Source of the DNA: Hexactinellida sp. DTS-2022
Lineage: Eukaryota > Porifera > Hexactinellida
Assembly: GCA_028753945.1 (NCBI GenBank)
Contig: JAPNXP010000005.1
Location: 372,001-436,000, forward strand
Direction of reading: 5' to 3'
Length of the DNA stretch: 64,000 nucleotides
This document shows positions 1 to 11,000 of the stretch, piece by piece. The translations under genes and the position numbers were made by a program. The notes under the pieces are model-generated. The model did no database searches and was not told where the DNA came from. It saw nothing but the letters and a program-made list of their open reading frames with translations. Position 1 is the stretch's first letter. Each line of letters starts with the position of its first letter.

Positions 1-2
1 GT

Positions 3-233
3 ATTTCAAAAGAAAAATGGAAAATTTCTTCACAGAATCCAATTGAAATATTGGATTTTGATTTGATCCCTGAAAGGACACAATTGTGTCGAGATGGCGA
101 GTTGGTCTTGACACTCTCAGATGGTTCCTGTCAGATACACCCCTTGCTGCACCATAGTTCCATATCTGGAGGTGTTAGTTCCGAATTGGAGGCGTTTACT
201 AACTTTGTTACAAACTGTGAAAAATTCATTTAA
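3..233 (+). CDS. Unrecognised partial coding segment, open at window start
   Basis: One frame is open from base 3 to a TAA at 231-233, giving about 76 residues. It contains the stretch LVLTLSDGSCQIHPLL. No family is recognised. It may be the last exon of an upstream gene, or an internal exon ending at a donor near 171. No donor in it fits the phase of the exon at 404, so I could not join it to the SETDB1-like gene. Confidence is low because only one short frame supports it. Confidence 0.3.
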   Translation: MSKEKWKISSQNPIEILDFDLIPERTQLCRDGELVLTLSDGSCQIHPLLHHSSISGGVSSELEAFTNFVTNCEKFI

Positions 234-403
234 CTTTGTGTTGAATACTATACAATGTATTCTAATTACTATCGAGATTATATGCATTTATTTATATTTG
301 TATTTACTCGTTTGCCCTTTATTTCTCTGAAATTCCTATTCACACTTTATCTATCTTATTAGTTGGCACTCCATTTGTTTGTTTGTTTGTTTGTTTGTTG
401 TAG

Positions 404-3400
404 GTATGAGCCTTTCTATGGATCTCTACTATTCTCGAATGAAAGCAATGATGTAACAATCAACAAATCTGAAACTGGAACTAAATACAAAGAGGAATTG
501 AATTCACCATTTATTGATTCAAACCAAGTAAATAATACGGTTGTTTACTTAGCAATACATTAGAACCTCGTTAGTAGGAACACGGTTAATACGAACACTA
601 TTTCAGTCCCCTTCAAAGTCATTTCAATACAAATGATATTGGTTAATACGAATTCCAAAAAGGCGAACACATTTTGACGGTCCCCTGGTGTTCGTACTAA
701 CGAGATTATACTGTATATATAGTGGAACCTGTCTATAACTGCAATTCCAAAATGACCTTATAGATAAGTCGTAGTCAAAATCCAGGGTAATGTGTGACAA
801 TACAATTTGTAGCAAAATTTAGAATCTAACTTTACAACTTTTAAACTTTTACGACTCGTCAAAAAAAGTTGAGGTTGAGTCCTAATTTGGAATTTACTTT
901 AACTAGATCATTGTTCGGAATACATGCTGTAATATACACTCAATTCTAAACCCTTTTCTTATATAAACCTGGTTCGCAAAAGTTAATTATGATGTCAAAT
1001 GTAATGACCAAGCCAGTCCCTAAATGTTACATTAGAAAATGTGTTGACCGATATACAGTATTTAAAGTGATAACTTATAGAGGTCCCTAATGTTAAATAC
1101 TATAATTTGAAATGTTTGTTTAATTACAGACACTAAATACAAACAACATACTATATATTATTTTCATGAATAAACGAAAACAAACAAATAGGAGATTAGA
1201 AGAACTGTAGTTTATGAGACTGCTTATTATCAACAACAACAACAAGTCCCTCCTTGTTGATATCTATGCCTCGAGGAGAATGGAACTCTCCAGGTCCTGT
1301 CCCTTCGTGTCCCATGGTACCGACAAGCTGTCCCTCTCTGGTGAAAACTTTAACTTTATGAGCTCCCGCGTCACTAATTAGAATATTCGTGTGTCTGTCC
1401 AGACAGAAATACCAAGGTTTAATCAGCTGTTCCTGTGACACAATCGAATGCATTAGGTTCCCATCTCTGGTAAATGATTGGATAGGATAGGGACAATCAT
1501 AAAACAGGACTATAAATAGAGAGGGAGCTAATTTTAGGTCGAATAGGCAAGTGTCCTCTGTTATGTGTGGAGAGTTAAGTGGAATCACATCGACAGAGCT
1601 CAAATCCTCAACACTCAAATGAGATATGCTATTAGTATCAAGCATTCCTACATACAGTGTGTCTGTGTAAACTGACAGACCACGCATGATATACTTTGTT
1701 TCAACGCAACACAAAATGTCCCCAGACACTTTATCTAGCTTGCAGATAAGTGGATTATCACAGCTGACAAACAGGTGATGGAGTGAGACAGTTATGGAAT
1801 AAGGAAGAGACATTCCTTGTGGCTTAATTGTTCTCGAATAATTGCCTTCTTTGCTAAACACCTGAATCCTTTTAACCACGTAATCACACACGAATATATC
1901 CCCATTGTCTCTGTCTATTGACAGACCAGAAGGATAACATATTTCCATCTGTCCCATTCCTTTATTGACACCAGACCACACTGGGTTGTGTCTGTTCACG
2001 TAGGATACACCCTCACACAAGCGACACAATCCAGCCATGCCACCTTCCAACCACCCGTCATGCCACTCGAGCCACACAGATGGAATCCGATCCACAGTCG
2101 CCTCTAGTCCCCGTATCTTCTCGTCCAACTCTCGGGACACATTTATGAGAGTCTCATTGAGCTCATTGTGTTGGAGATTGTGTGTCGCATCAGCTTTGGT
2201 TACTTTCAACTGATTCAGCTTCACCTGTCTGTCCTCCACTTGTGTCTCTGCCACACGGACCACTTCATCCAGCTGTGCCACCAGTTCGAGGTGTCTGCCA
2301 CGTAGCACTTGGAAATAAACCTCGAATCGGACTCGTAACTCCTCTTTCGCTATCACCACTTCCCCCCGAATTCGTTCCAGCTCTCTGGCTGTCTCTTCTC
2401 GCATGTCCGCTACAAACTCAGTTGCCATTCTACTCTCGATTAGTTTCAGTTCCTTTAACACAGTTGCATTGTCCTATCTCTGCTGGCTGCTCTTCTTATA
2501 CTCACACAGCTCGCACCACGCAACACGCCACTTCTCTGCTAGCTATCCCGTTACACCACTAACCACACAACTCTATCAGGCAATCCCAGAGTCTCTGCTC
2601 GCTACACTGCCTGGCAACCATATGGCTACTATGCTACGCATAACCACATTTCATAATCTCTACATAGCAACAACAATGTAGCTAGTTATGCTTAGTTTCA
2701 GTTCTTACCACTTATATTCTGATTTTGAATTTATCATTTATTTCTAATAAGCATTAGAAAAATCTAAAATTGCAGCTGTGCCGACAGCATGTCCATTGCA
2801 TTGGAGGTCCATTGCATATATTTTAGTGGTTGGTTGATTGAATGTGCCTCCAAAAGCAAATGCTTTCGGCACAGCTGTAATTTTAGATTTTTTATTTTTG
2901 CGTTTACCCTACGACGCCGGGTCTTTGGTCTACATATTTTTTGCTTAATTTGTATGTGCTTTTATCTTTTATAGAGCGTACACATATTAGGAAGCTCTTT
3001 TGTAATTATTCTGTTTAGAAAGATAATGCAACTAACCCCCCCCCCAATATACCTTAGTCAAATCCAACTATAATCAATAGCTGATCCTACATTATTTCAT
3101 ACATTCATTGTATGATATAAGCCTAAGGTATAAGGCAGTGTTTTATGCAACCATTTGTAAATACGCTCCTAATCCTGGTCTGATCCAATTTTCATACGCC
3201 TAAATCACAAATTAATGTTACGGTATAGGAGAAGATTCCATTTTTCGCGCTCTTATATTCAAATTTTAACAAAATCATACTCCAAAAGGAGCGTCTCGCG
3301 CTCCTGGATAATAGATAATCATTCCTTGTAGTGTGTAGTGTAGGGTAAATATAATAATGCATAGGAGCGATAAACAACAACAACAACAACAATAGTTAGC

Positions 3401-6400
3401 TATAATGCTATGTGTGCGCTCCTGGATAATTCCTTGTTTGTATCCTAGACTGCTTTATCGCGGAAGATTCACATTTCAGAGCCTATTCAGTTCATGGAGA
3501 TATCGGATGTGATCCTATTGGACAGTCACAGCGAATCAGATTTAGACTCCAGTGCTTCGGAACAACAACTGGAGGAGACTGTTGTATCCAATGCAGATAA
3601 TATCATGGTGCTATTTATAGTACGGTGGTGCCGTTATAAGAACATCGTCGGGAACTGCACTTAGTGTGCTTATAACCGACATGTTCTTATAACCGAAATA
3701 AAACATATAGGGTATATGGCAACCGTTTTCTAACATAGTGTTCTTATAATCCGATATGTTCTTATAACCGGTGTGCTTATATCCGGTATCTACTGTATCA
3801 ACTTATTGTATGTATATATCTATACGCTCTTTAAAACATGCTATATGGTCCCAATTTAACAATTTGTATTAAGTTGAGTTCGTTTATTATGAAGTCTCTC
3901 TATTATGAACACAATTTTTGGTCCCTTGAATGTCCGCTTATAACGAATATCTGGATATAACGAAGGAATTTACAGGTCCCAAGCACTTCGTTATAACGAG
4001 AGTTGACTGTATATTCGTATTATCCGTATTAAGCGGAGTATACTGTATATTCGTATTATCCGTTATTAACTCGAGTCTACTGTATATAGGTTGAGATAGT
4101 TGACAACGAATCGGATGCTCTAATAGAGTCCACTAAGCTCGGAATGATAGAAGATAGGTTTCCTAGGGAGTGGTGTGAAATAGCTCTCAAAATGACGCAA
4201 GGCGACGTGTCCCATGCCGCTGAGCTGTTGGAGAAGGCAGATAAAATGTTGTTTGAGTCAAACCCTTCCATACATGGAGATCCTCAGCAGGTATTGTAGC
4301 GTAAAGCGTTTGTAACACGAATGTCCGGATTTATACACACCATCACTATGTCACCCTTTTTGACCATTTTATACTACAATAAGGAATTTTTTTTTTTGAA
4401 ACATTGTTTAATTACTTCCCCTTTCCTTTTTGGAAGCGTTATGTAACACGAATTACCGAAATTAATCATACCATATACAAAAGGATGGTTTGTAATTGTT
4501 TGTCACACATTGTCTAATTAACTAACTTTCCTTTTGGAAGCGTTACATTAGTAACATTACTCAAATTCACGAAATAGATACCACTCCCTATATAACGCTT
4601 TTTGACCATTTTTATACTACAAAAAGGATGGTCTGTCTATCACACATTGGTTAATACATAACCTTTAACGGGCCATACTTAATCCCAACATAAGGCCATG
4701 TAAAATAAATTAATCGTTTATCATCCGGATTTTTTCAGAAAATAGGGACGGCGGACGGGATTTTATAATAAACAAGTTCTTTATTTATGAATTTACTTAT
4801 ACAGCGATCATCGGCGTTTGTATTAAATAACCTGGCTACTTTCTACCGATGGTGTTTTTTATAAACATAAAAAAACAATCGGTAGAAAGTAGCCAGGTTT
4901 TTTAATACAAACGCCGATGATCGCTGTATAACTAAACTCTTATTTTATATGGCCTAAGAAATATGGCTGTGTGATTACATATACGCCTCTAGTTGCTGTT
5001 AGCAGTTAGCAAAGAGAAATCGGATTCCCTTACAGAATCCAACAGTGAGCCCAACAGCGAGGGAGAGCTCCCGTTTATAACCCGGGTATGCGGGTCCTAT
5101 CCCGGGCAGCCTATTAGAGACTGTTCTGATGTCCTAGTCATCTCAGATGAAGAGGATTGGGTAATATACTAGCATGCATCAAATATTGTATAACTCGGTT
5201 ATAACGTACAAATACAGTATTTATTAGAATAGTAGCCTAGGAGATTATTTATTTTTAGGCCATTTTCTGACCAATAATTTTTGTGACTTTTCGAGAATAT
5301 CACATGTTGATACAATTTATTTAGTATAGTCGGTTGATAATCGTATTGCGACTAATAGTAGATATGAAATTACTCAGGGTACCCGTGGTAAATTTGTATT
5401 TGCTAATTTGGGGGGGGGGCTATTATTGGAGGTAGGCGATTATTCGAATAGGGGCTAATATTATAGTATATACGGTATAGAATTTATTGGAATGGATACA
5501 AATACTACAGTATACTGTAACTCGGTTATAACGTACCCCCTCGGGAATTGAATAAGTACCAGGGTTTATCCAGGTGCCAACCTGGCATCGATTGAGGTTC
5601 AAAAGTGTTTGTAGTGTTCCGGGTTGGCACTTAATTTTTTGCCAGGTCTCTGACAATAATTTTGTGGCCATAGAAATTAATGGACAATTCCCTGTTTGGG
5701 TACCGTACATATTTTACCTCCTTCAAATAATGCCTCATCATTGAATTATACCGATTATGTATTATGCTTGACACCTCTAGGTTACCATAATAATTTAACT
5801 TTTATATAAAAAATGCCGGCCAAGAAATTCCTAGATAAACCCCTGAAGTGATAATTATATAGGACATATATAAATACACATTAATAATTGGAATATATAA
5901 GATTGCAGTGTATTCCAGAAAAGACCATTTTGGAAAAACACTCGGGGAAAAAACGAAAAAACTTACGAGGATATACTGTACTTTATACCCGAGTTATACT
6001 ATATACTCTAACAACAAATTGTTATTGTTTACTTTAGATAAGTTCCGTTTCACACCCAGAGCTCTACTTCCCACACAACACAACAATCCCCCCTGCCTAC
6101 CACTGTCCCATTAAAACCTACCAAAGCATTCGCAGTCTCCATAGGGAGAAAGGCGCTTATGTCATGGACGCTAAATTTGTAGGAAATATTGGCCGGTATT
6201 TCAACCATTCGTGCCAACCAAATATATTCACACATACAGTTTTCCTGGACACACACGATCTCAGATTTCCATGGGTGGCTTTTTTCGCGAAAAAACGGAT
6301 AAAAGCTAATACGGAACTAACTTGGGACTATAATTATGAAATTGGAAGTGTGCCTAATAAGGTGTTACAATGTCTGTGTGGCACACCAAAGTGTCGAGGT

Positions 6401-6412
6401 AGATTGTTGTAG
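404..6412 (+). CDS. SETDB1-like: SETDB1/eggless-like histone H3K9 methyltransferase, 3' exons (partial)
   Basis: Six exons are proposed: 404-527, 3449-3607, 4090-4290, about 5000-5160, 5909-5977 and 6038-6412 (TAA). All junctions checked are phase 0; the acceptor near 5000 is unresolved. The last exon encodes the C-terminal half of a split SET domain plus post-[17 protein letters not shown], then [45 protein letters not shown] and a Cys-rich [13 protein letters not shown] end. NHSC and the ELTWDYNY tyrosines are typical SAM/lysine-pocket residues, and [13 protein letters not shown] is characteristic of SETDB1. The earlier exons would be the low-complexity insertion that divides the SETDB1 SET domain; it is acidic and Ser-rich with several SUMO-interaction-like motifs. 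Pre-SET, MBD and Tudor parts must lie upstream of the window. Family role: H3K9 methylation and silencing, often of transposons. An intronless NHL gene sits antisense in the 528-3448 intron. The last exon is near certain; exon 404-527 is less so. Confidence 0.85.
558..715. mobile_element. pogo/Tigger-like MITE, family 1 (AACCTCGTTAG)
   Basis: TA-flanked element with ends of the type AGAACCTCGTTAGTAGGAAC and its complement, and internal GGGACC/GGTCCC. Family 1 copies recur at 21825, 23823, 25430, 37336, 37522, 39555, 40880, 43168, 48761 and 51181. No coding capacity. Confidence 0.75.
1196..2461 (-). CDS. Coiled-coil/NHL-repeat protein, family A copy 1 (TRIM-NHL-like without RING/B-box)
   Basis: An intact intronless frame of 421 aa. 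Residues about 1-115 are a charged coiled coil ([20 protein letters not shown]). A linker with the paired cysteines LCRLCEGV follows, then an NHL propeller from about residue 165 to the end: [67 protein letters not shown] propellers bind protein or RNA; in TRIM-NHL proteins they choose the target, but the RING and B-box needed for ligase activity are absent, so the role is unknown. The gene has a near-identical paralogue at 34508-35773, and the similarity extends over about 240 bp of 5' flank. It lies antisense inside an intron of the SETDB1-like gene. A hairpin repeat (2757-2893) sits just upstream of its 5' flank. Confidence 0.9.
   Translation of the reverse strand: MLKELKLIESRMATEFVADMREETARELERIRGEVVIAKEELRVRFEVYFQVLRGRHLELVAQLDEVVRVAETQVEDRQVKLNQLKVTKADATHNLQHNELNETLINVSRELDEKIRGLEATVDRIPSVWLEWHDGWLEGGMAGLCRLCEGVSYVNRHNPVWSGVNKGMGQMEICYPSGLSIDRDNGDIFVCDYVVKRIQVFSKEGNYSRTIKPQGMSLPYSITVSLHHLFVSCDNPLICKLDKVSGDILCCVETKYIMRGLSVYTDTLYVGMLDTNSISHLSVEDLSSVDVIPLNSPHITEDTCLFDLKLAPSLFIVLFYDCPYPIQSFTRDGNLMHSIVSQEQLIKPWYFCLDRHTNILISDAGAHKVKVFTREGQLVGTMGHEGTGPGEFHSPRGIDINKEGLVVVVDNKQSHKLQFF
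2757..2893. repeat. Hairpin repeat, GCAGCTGTGCCGAC family
   Basis: Imperfect palindrome starting AAATCTAAAATTGCAGCTG and ending with its complement; inner arms carry TGGAGG and GTGCCTCC. Related copies lie at 18903-19026, 27690-27900 (two), 29333-29453, 31450-31545 and 57556-57679. It looks like a MITE or the structured end of a larger element. Confidence 0.75.
3164..3440. mobile_element. Short inverted-repeat element with GCTCC-rich ends
   Basis: Begins ATTTGTAAATACGCTCC and ends with two copies of GCGCTCCTGGATAAT. Other copies are at about 28553-28716 and, in the opposite orientation, 50252-50418. It ends only a few bases before the proposed acceptor of the 3449 exon of the SETDB1-like gene. 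Confidence 0.6.
3621..3797. mobile_element. pogo/Tigger-like MITE, family 3 (GGTTATAAGAAC)
   Basis: Ends of the type CAGTGGATGCCGGTTATAAG / CCGGTATCTACTGTA with several GTTATAAGAAC-like repeats in both orientations. It lies in the SETDB1-like intron just after the exon ending at 3607. Confidence 0.75.
3860..4089. mobile_element. Fused fragments of MITE families 6 and 4
   Basis: The left part (ATTATGAAGTC, ATTATGAACAC) is family 6 and the right part (CTTATAACGAATATCTGG to GTTATAACGAGAGTTGACTG) is family 4. Two short ACTGTATA tails follow up to the exon at 4090, suggesting nested or recombined copies. Confidence 0.55.
4691..4957. mobile_element. GGCC-ended inverted-repeat element with a large internal palindrome
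   Basis: Outer ends read AAGGCCATGTAAAATAAATT and its approximate complement, TTTATATGGCCTAAG, as in the element at 53730-54078. Inside is a palindrome with 53-bp arms at 4798-4850 and 4878-4930 and a 27-bp loop; the arms differ by only a few bases. Confidence 0.65.
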
Positions 6413-6490
6413 AGGACACATTTATAGTTGCATTTATCTAGACATGAGTAAGCAATTTAAACAAACTTTTGTTATTGATATATTTATATA

Positions 6491-6757
6491 TACAGTCGAC
6501 TCTGCTTAATAGAGTCACCTCGGGACCAGGTTACTTTGACCCGATTAAGCGGAGAAATCTATTAATCGAAATATTTAAGCCAAAATGTCATTCCGTCCTA
6601 TAAATCCTGCGAAATTTGACCCGATTAAGCGGAGAAATCTATTAACCGAAATATTTAAGCCAAAATGTAATTCTGTCCTATAAATCCTATGAAATTTTGA
6701 CTCCATTAAGCGGAGAAATCTATTAACCGGTGGCTCTATTAAGCGGAGTTGACTGTA
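6491..6757. mobile_element. pogo/Tigger-like MITE, family 5 (CCGCTTAATAGAGTC)
   Basis: Ends TACAGTCGACTCTGCTTAAT and GCGGAGTTGACTGTA, with an internal duplication of a GACCCGATTAAGCGGAG-type block. It fills most of the gap between the SETDB1-like stop codon (6412) and the cadherin start (6836); nothing else is seen there. Confidence 0.8.
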
Positions 6758-6835
6758 TATGTCACTTTTGAAGTTTTTTTTGCTTTGAAAGTTGTGAAAA
6801 TGTTATTAACCAAACTATATTGAACTATTAGCACA

Positions 6836-7995
6836 ATGTTCATCTACTTCTTAACATTCCTATTAACCATATGCGTTGTCAAGGCAGATCCCTTCGCCCC
6901 TTCCTTTGCAGAGAACATTTACACTGTTGAGGTGTTAGAAAACAAATCTGTTATTTCCCAGCTGTTAATTATAATTGCTAGCGACGTGGACACACCTTTG
7001 GTATTTGAACAAACTTCAAACTTTCCAGAATTTCAGGTTACAAGTGCAGGAATTCTGAATTTAATACAAACACTCGATAGAGAGAAGATTCCTTCCTATA
7101 AGCTTAATGTCAAGGTAACATTCCTATGTACACCATATGTTGCTATGTCTTATGAATTCTTTTTGAGGAAAAAATTCCACTTAATTGGAAGTTTGGAATT
7201 AATAACCGGAACTTATATACATGCCATTTACAGCCACTTTTTATCACTAATCACATGGTACCTCTATTGTATAAATATGACTATCACAAATGGACTGTAT
7301 TAATACTGCAAAAAGCGATCAACTACCTTTTACGGTCATTTTGTAAGCTAGTGGTTGTAAATGACAGTTTTACTATATACAGTGGTGTTCGCGTAATAGC
7401 AAGTCGCATTTTGCACGAAATTAGCTTGTTAATAGGCGAACTTGCTATTAGAGGAATATAAATAACATAAATGCTCGCTTGGGGACTGAAATACCTTATA
7501 ACTTGCTAATAGAGCAATATTGCTACAGTAGATGTCGGATATAAGCACACCGGTTATAAGAACATATCGGTTATAAGAACACTATGTTGGAAAACCGTTG
7601 CCATATACCCTATATAATTTATGCCGGTTAAAAGCACATAAAGTGCAGTTCCCGACGATGTGCTTTAAACCGGCATCCACTGTATTAATAACACTACTAT
7701 ATCCCAATATATGATTGACTATACTATATATACTATACTATACTAATCACTAGCTATACTATACTATACTATACTATAGCTATACTATACTATACTATTG
7801 TGTACTAATCACTAGCTATACGTATACTATTGTGTACAGGTAACAGATTCCACTGGGAAGTCTAGTAGCACAATAGTGTTTGTAACTGTGTTGGATGTTA
7901 ACGACAACTCCCCTGTGTTTGTAACTACTCTGTTGCAACACACTCTAGCAGAGGATACCCCTATAGGGACATCTCTACTAACGGTATGTGATAGG

Positions 7996-8031
<36 letters not shown>

Positions 8032-11000
8032 GTTGTGTTGTTAGTCTATAACTTGTATTTAGTATGTTCGTTTGTTTGTTTGTTTTTTCGGTTTTGGGGT
8101 TTTTATTTTGTTTGTTTGTTTATTTATTTATTTTCTTTTTATGTTTTATGACTACTTGTTTGTTTGTCTATTTCTTTGTATATTATTTGTTTGTTTTATT
8201 TTGTTTTATGATTACTTGTTTGTTTGTTCATTTATAAGTCTTTATTTATAAGTTTGTTTGTTTGTTTGTCTATTTAAGTTTGTTTGTTTGTTTGTAAATT
8301 AATATGTTTGTTTGTTTCTAAGTTTGTTTGTTGGTTTTTGGTTTTGGATTTTTATTTTGTTTGTTTATGTACTTGTACTTGTTTACCTGTTTACCTGTTT
8401 ACTTGTTTATTCAGGTTAGCGCCACGGATGCAGATTCTGGTATAAACGGATTTGTAACTTTCAACTTGTCAGACAACCCCGGAGACACATTCCGGATCAG
8501 TGACGTAATCGGAACTTTCTCGCTTAACAAGGCACTTGACTTTGAAGACACCACTCACTACCAAGTGGTTGTAATGGCATCAGATAGTGGCACTCCCCAG
8601 AGATCCACTTTAACACCTGTCTCCATAACAGTTACAGACTCAGCTGATCTTAACCCTGTGTTCTCACAGACTTCGTATTATGTGGCTATAAACGAACACT
8701 CCACTTCATGTAGGTATTAGTGTCATATTAATATGGCACTAGTGTCGTATTAATATGGCACTAGTGTCGTATTAAAAGAACTCATTTAATGTCATATTAT
8801 TATGGCACTTAGTGTCATATTAATAGGGCACTTAGTGGCGTATTAAAAGAATTAAAGAAAAAATCAAGAAAACATTAGGAGTAGAATAACTTTGGGCATT
8901 AAAAATTTTGTGTGGGTAGTGGCGAATTTATACTTTTGATCCCCAATTAATATTACAGTGAACTCTCGTTATAACGAAGTGCTTGGGACCTGTAAATTCC
9001 TTCGTTATATCCGGATATTCGTTATAAGCGGATAATAATTAATGCATTTAGTACTCTGGGAGAAAAATTCCCATTTCGTTATACCCGACTTCGTTATAAC
9101 GGGAGTTCACTGTAATTATTATTTTAATTATGTGTATTTAACACTGCATATATTTTCTTGACTTTTGAACACAATATTATGCCCTTATTTAGCAACAAAA
9201 CTGTTATAATCCCATTCTATTTATAGTATCAGTTATTACTGTGGAGGCTACAGACAGTGACCTTGGTGTAGGTGACACAGTCAACTATGCCATTCAAAGC
9301 GGAAACGATGGAAATGCTTTCACAATTGGAACAATAACCGGAACTATAGGAGTATTCAGTTCCAGTTCCATAGATAGGGAATCTCATCCGAATCCCTATG
9401 CACTCACAATAAAAGCGTTTGAGGCACAAAACACGAGCCAATCTGCCTATGTGGTTGTCATGATAGAATTGTTGGATATTAATGACCAACCACCCCTATT
9501 TATAGGTGGGCCCTTCTCGGGATCTGTGGCAGAGAATTCATTGGTTGGCTATTCAGTTGTGACTGCTATTTCGGCGAGTGATGCTGATTTGGGAAATAAT
9601 GCTTTGTTTGAGTTTAGAATAGATGCAATCTCAGATCCAGGTTAGTATATAGGAACACGGATAAGGGAAATATCGGTTAGGGAGTACAAGGTTTAATTCC
9701 CCTAGCCTATACAAATGCATGCAAGTGACTCCGGTTAATACGAATTCCGGATAATACGAACATATTAAGACGGTCCCTTGGTGTTCGTATTGCTACTGTA
9801 TGTATATTTAACACCTTTGTAATTTTAATTTTTTAAATTAATTACTAAAGGGCTTACTTATATATCCTCCAAAATCTATTTTTAATATACAAACCCGGCT
9901 TCGCAAAGGTGAATTTTGTTATACAAATGAATTTGCCAGTATCTTAAATTTCATTAGAAAATTGTTGTCCGATAAATAACTAATTTCATTAGTGTCTGAA
10001 TTACATTAGAAAAGGTGTTGAAGGTTAATTTAGGAGTAATACCCATTAAATAGTTTGTTCGTCTTATCCGGAAATTCGTATCAATCAGATAAAAATAGTA
10101 AGAAAAAACCAATAGTTAGAAAAAACCGATGAAAAATACTAGTAAAGTTGGATTTTCTTACAAAAGATTGTATTACTAATTGTTAGAATAAACCGATAAG
10201 TTAGAATAACCCGAGTTAGAATATACCGGTTTCGACTGTATTTAAGTTAATTCCCTTAACTTTAGGAGTGTTCACTATAAACGCGGTTAGTGGTGAGGTG
10301 GTTGTGAGTGCCGCTTTGGATCGCGAGACACAATCCAGCTACTCATTTGGAGTTGTCGTGTTTGACAAGTTCGGAGCTTCTCTCTCCTCTACTGCTAATG
10401 TAGTTATAACGGTTACGGATATAAATGATAATTCTCCAGTATTCGCAAGTGACATGTTTACGTTTAGTGTTCTAGAGGAAGAGTTGCCAGGTGTGACACT
10501 AGGTGTTATAACAGCTGTTGATATTGATGAAGGTGTTAGTGGCATGGTGACATATTCCCTAACTGGTGTATATGCCAACAGGTGATTATATATAAACCAA
10601 GTTTCAACCTAATTTAAATGCATAGCTCAATATTCGGTTTGACTAAATATTATTTGTCAAATAGTTAATATTTTGTTGGTCAACATGAGTTATTTCGAAT
10701 GTAAAAATAAATTTGGTTGAATTAGCGAATGTTGACTGTATTTGGCATTTGTTTTGAAGACAAATATATTGGGTTGACCAAATATGTATTCAAAACGATC
10801 TCTATATTTTCAGAAATCTATAAAATTCCTATTTGTTTAACTATTTGGTTGAATAAAAAAATTAAAAAAAGTTGAAAAAGTTGAAAAAATGGTATTCGGT
10901 TGAAGTGATTTCAGCCTTCTAATTTTATAATACAATTAACTATGCCACTTAACAGGTTTCAAGTGAACTCAAGTGGCGTAATAACGACACATTCTACTCT

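Noticed and set aside
2182-2562. Plus-strand frame opposite the NHL gene (also its counterpart at 35494-35874)
   Set aside because: It is a shadow of the minus-strand coiled-coil codons; composition and conservation follow the minus frame.
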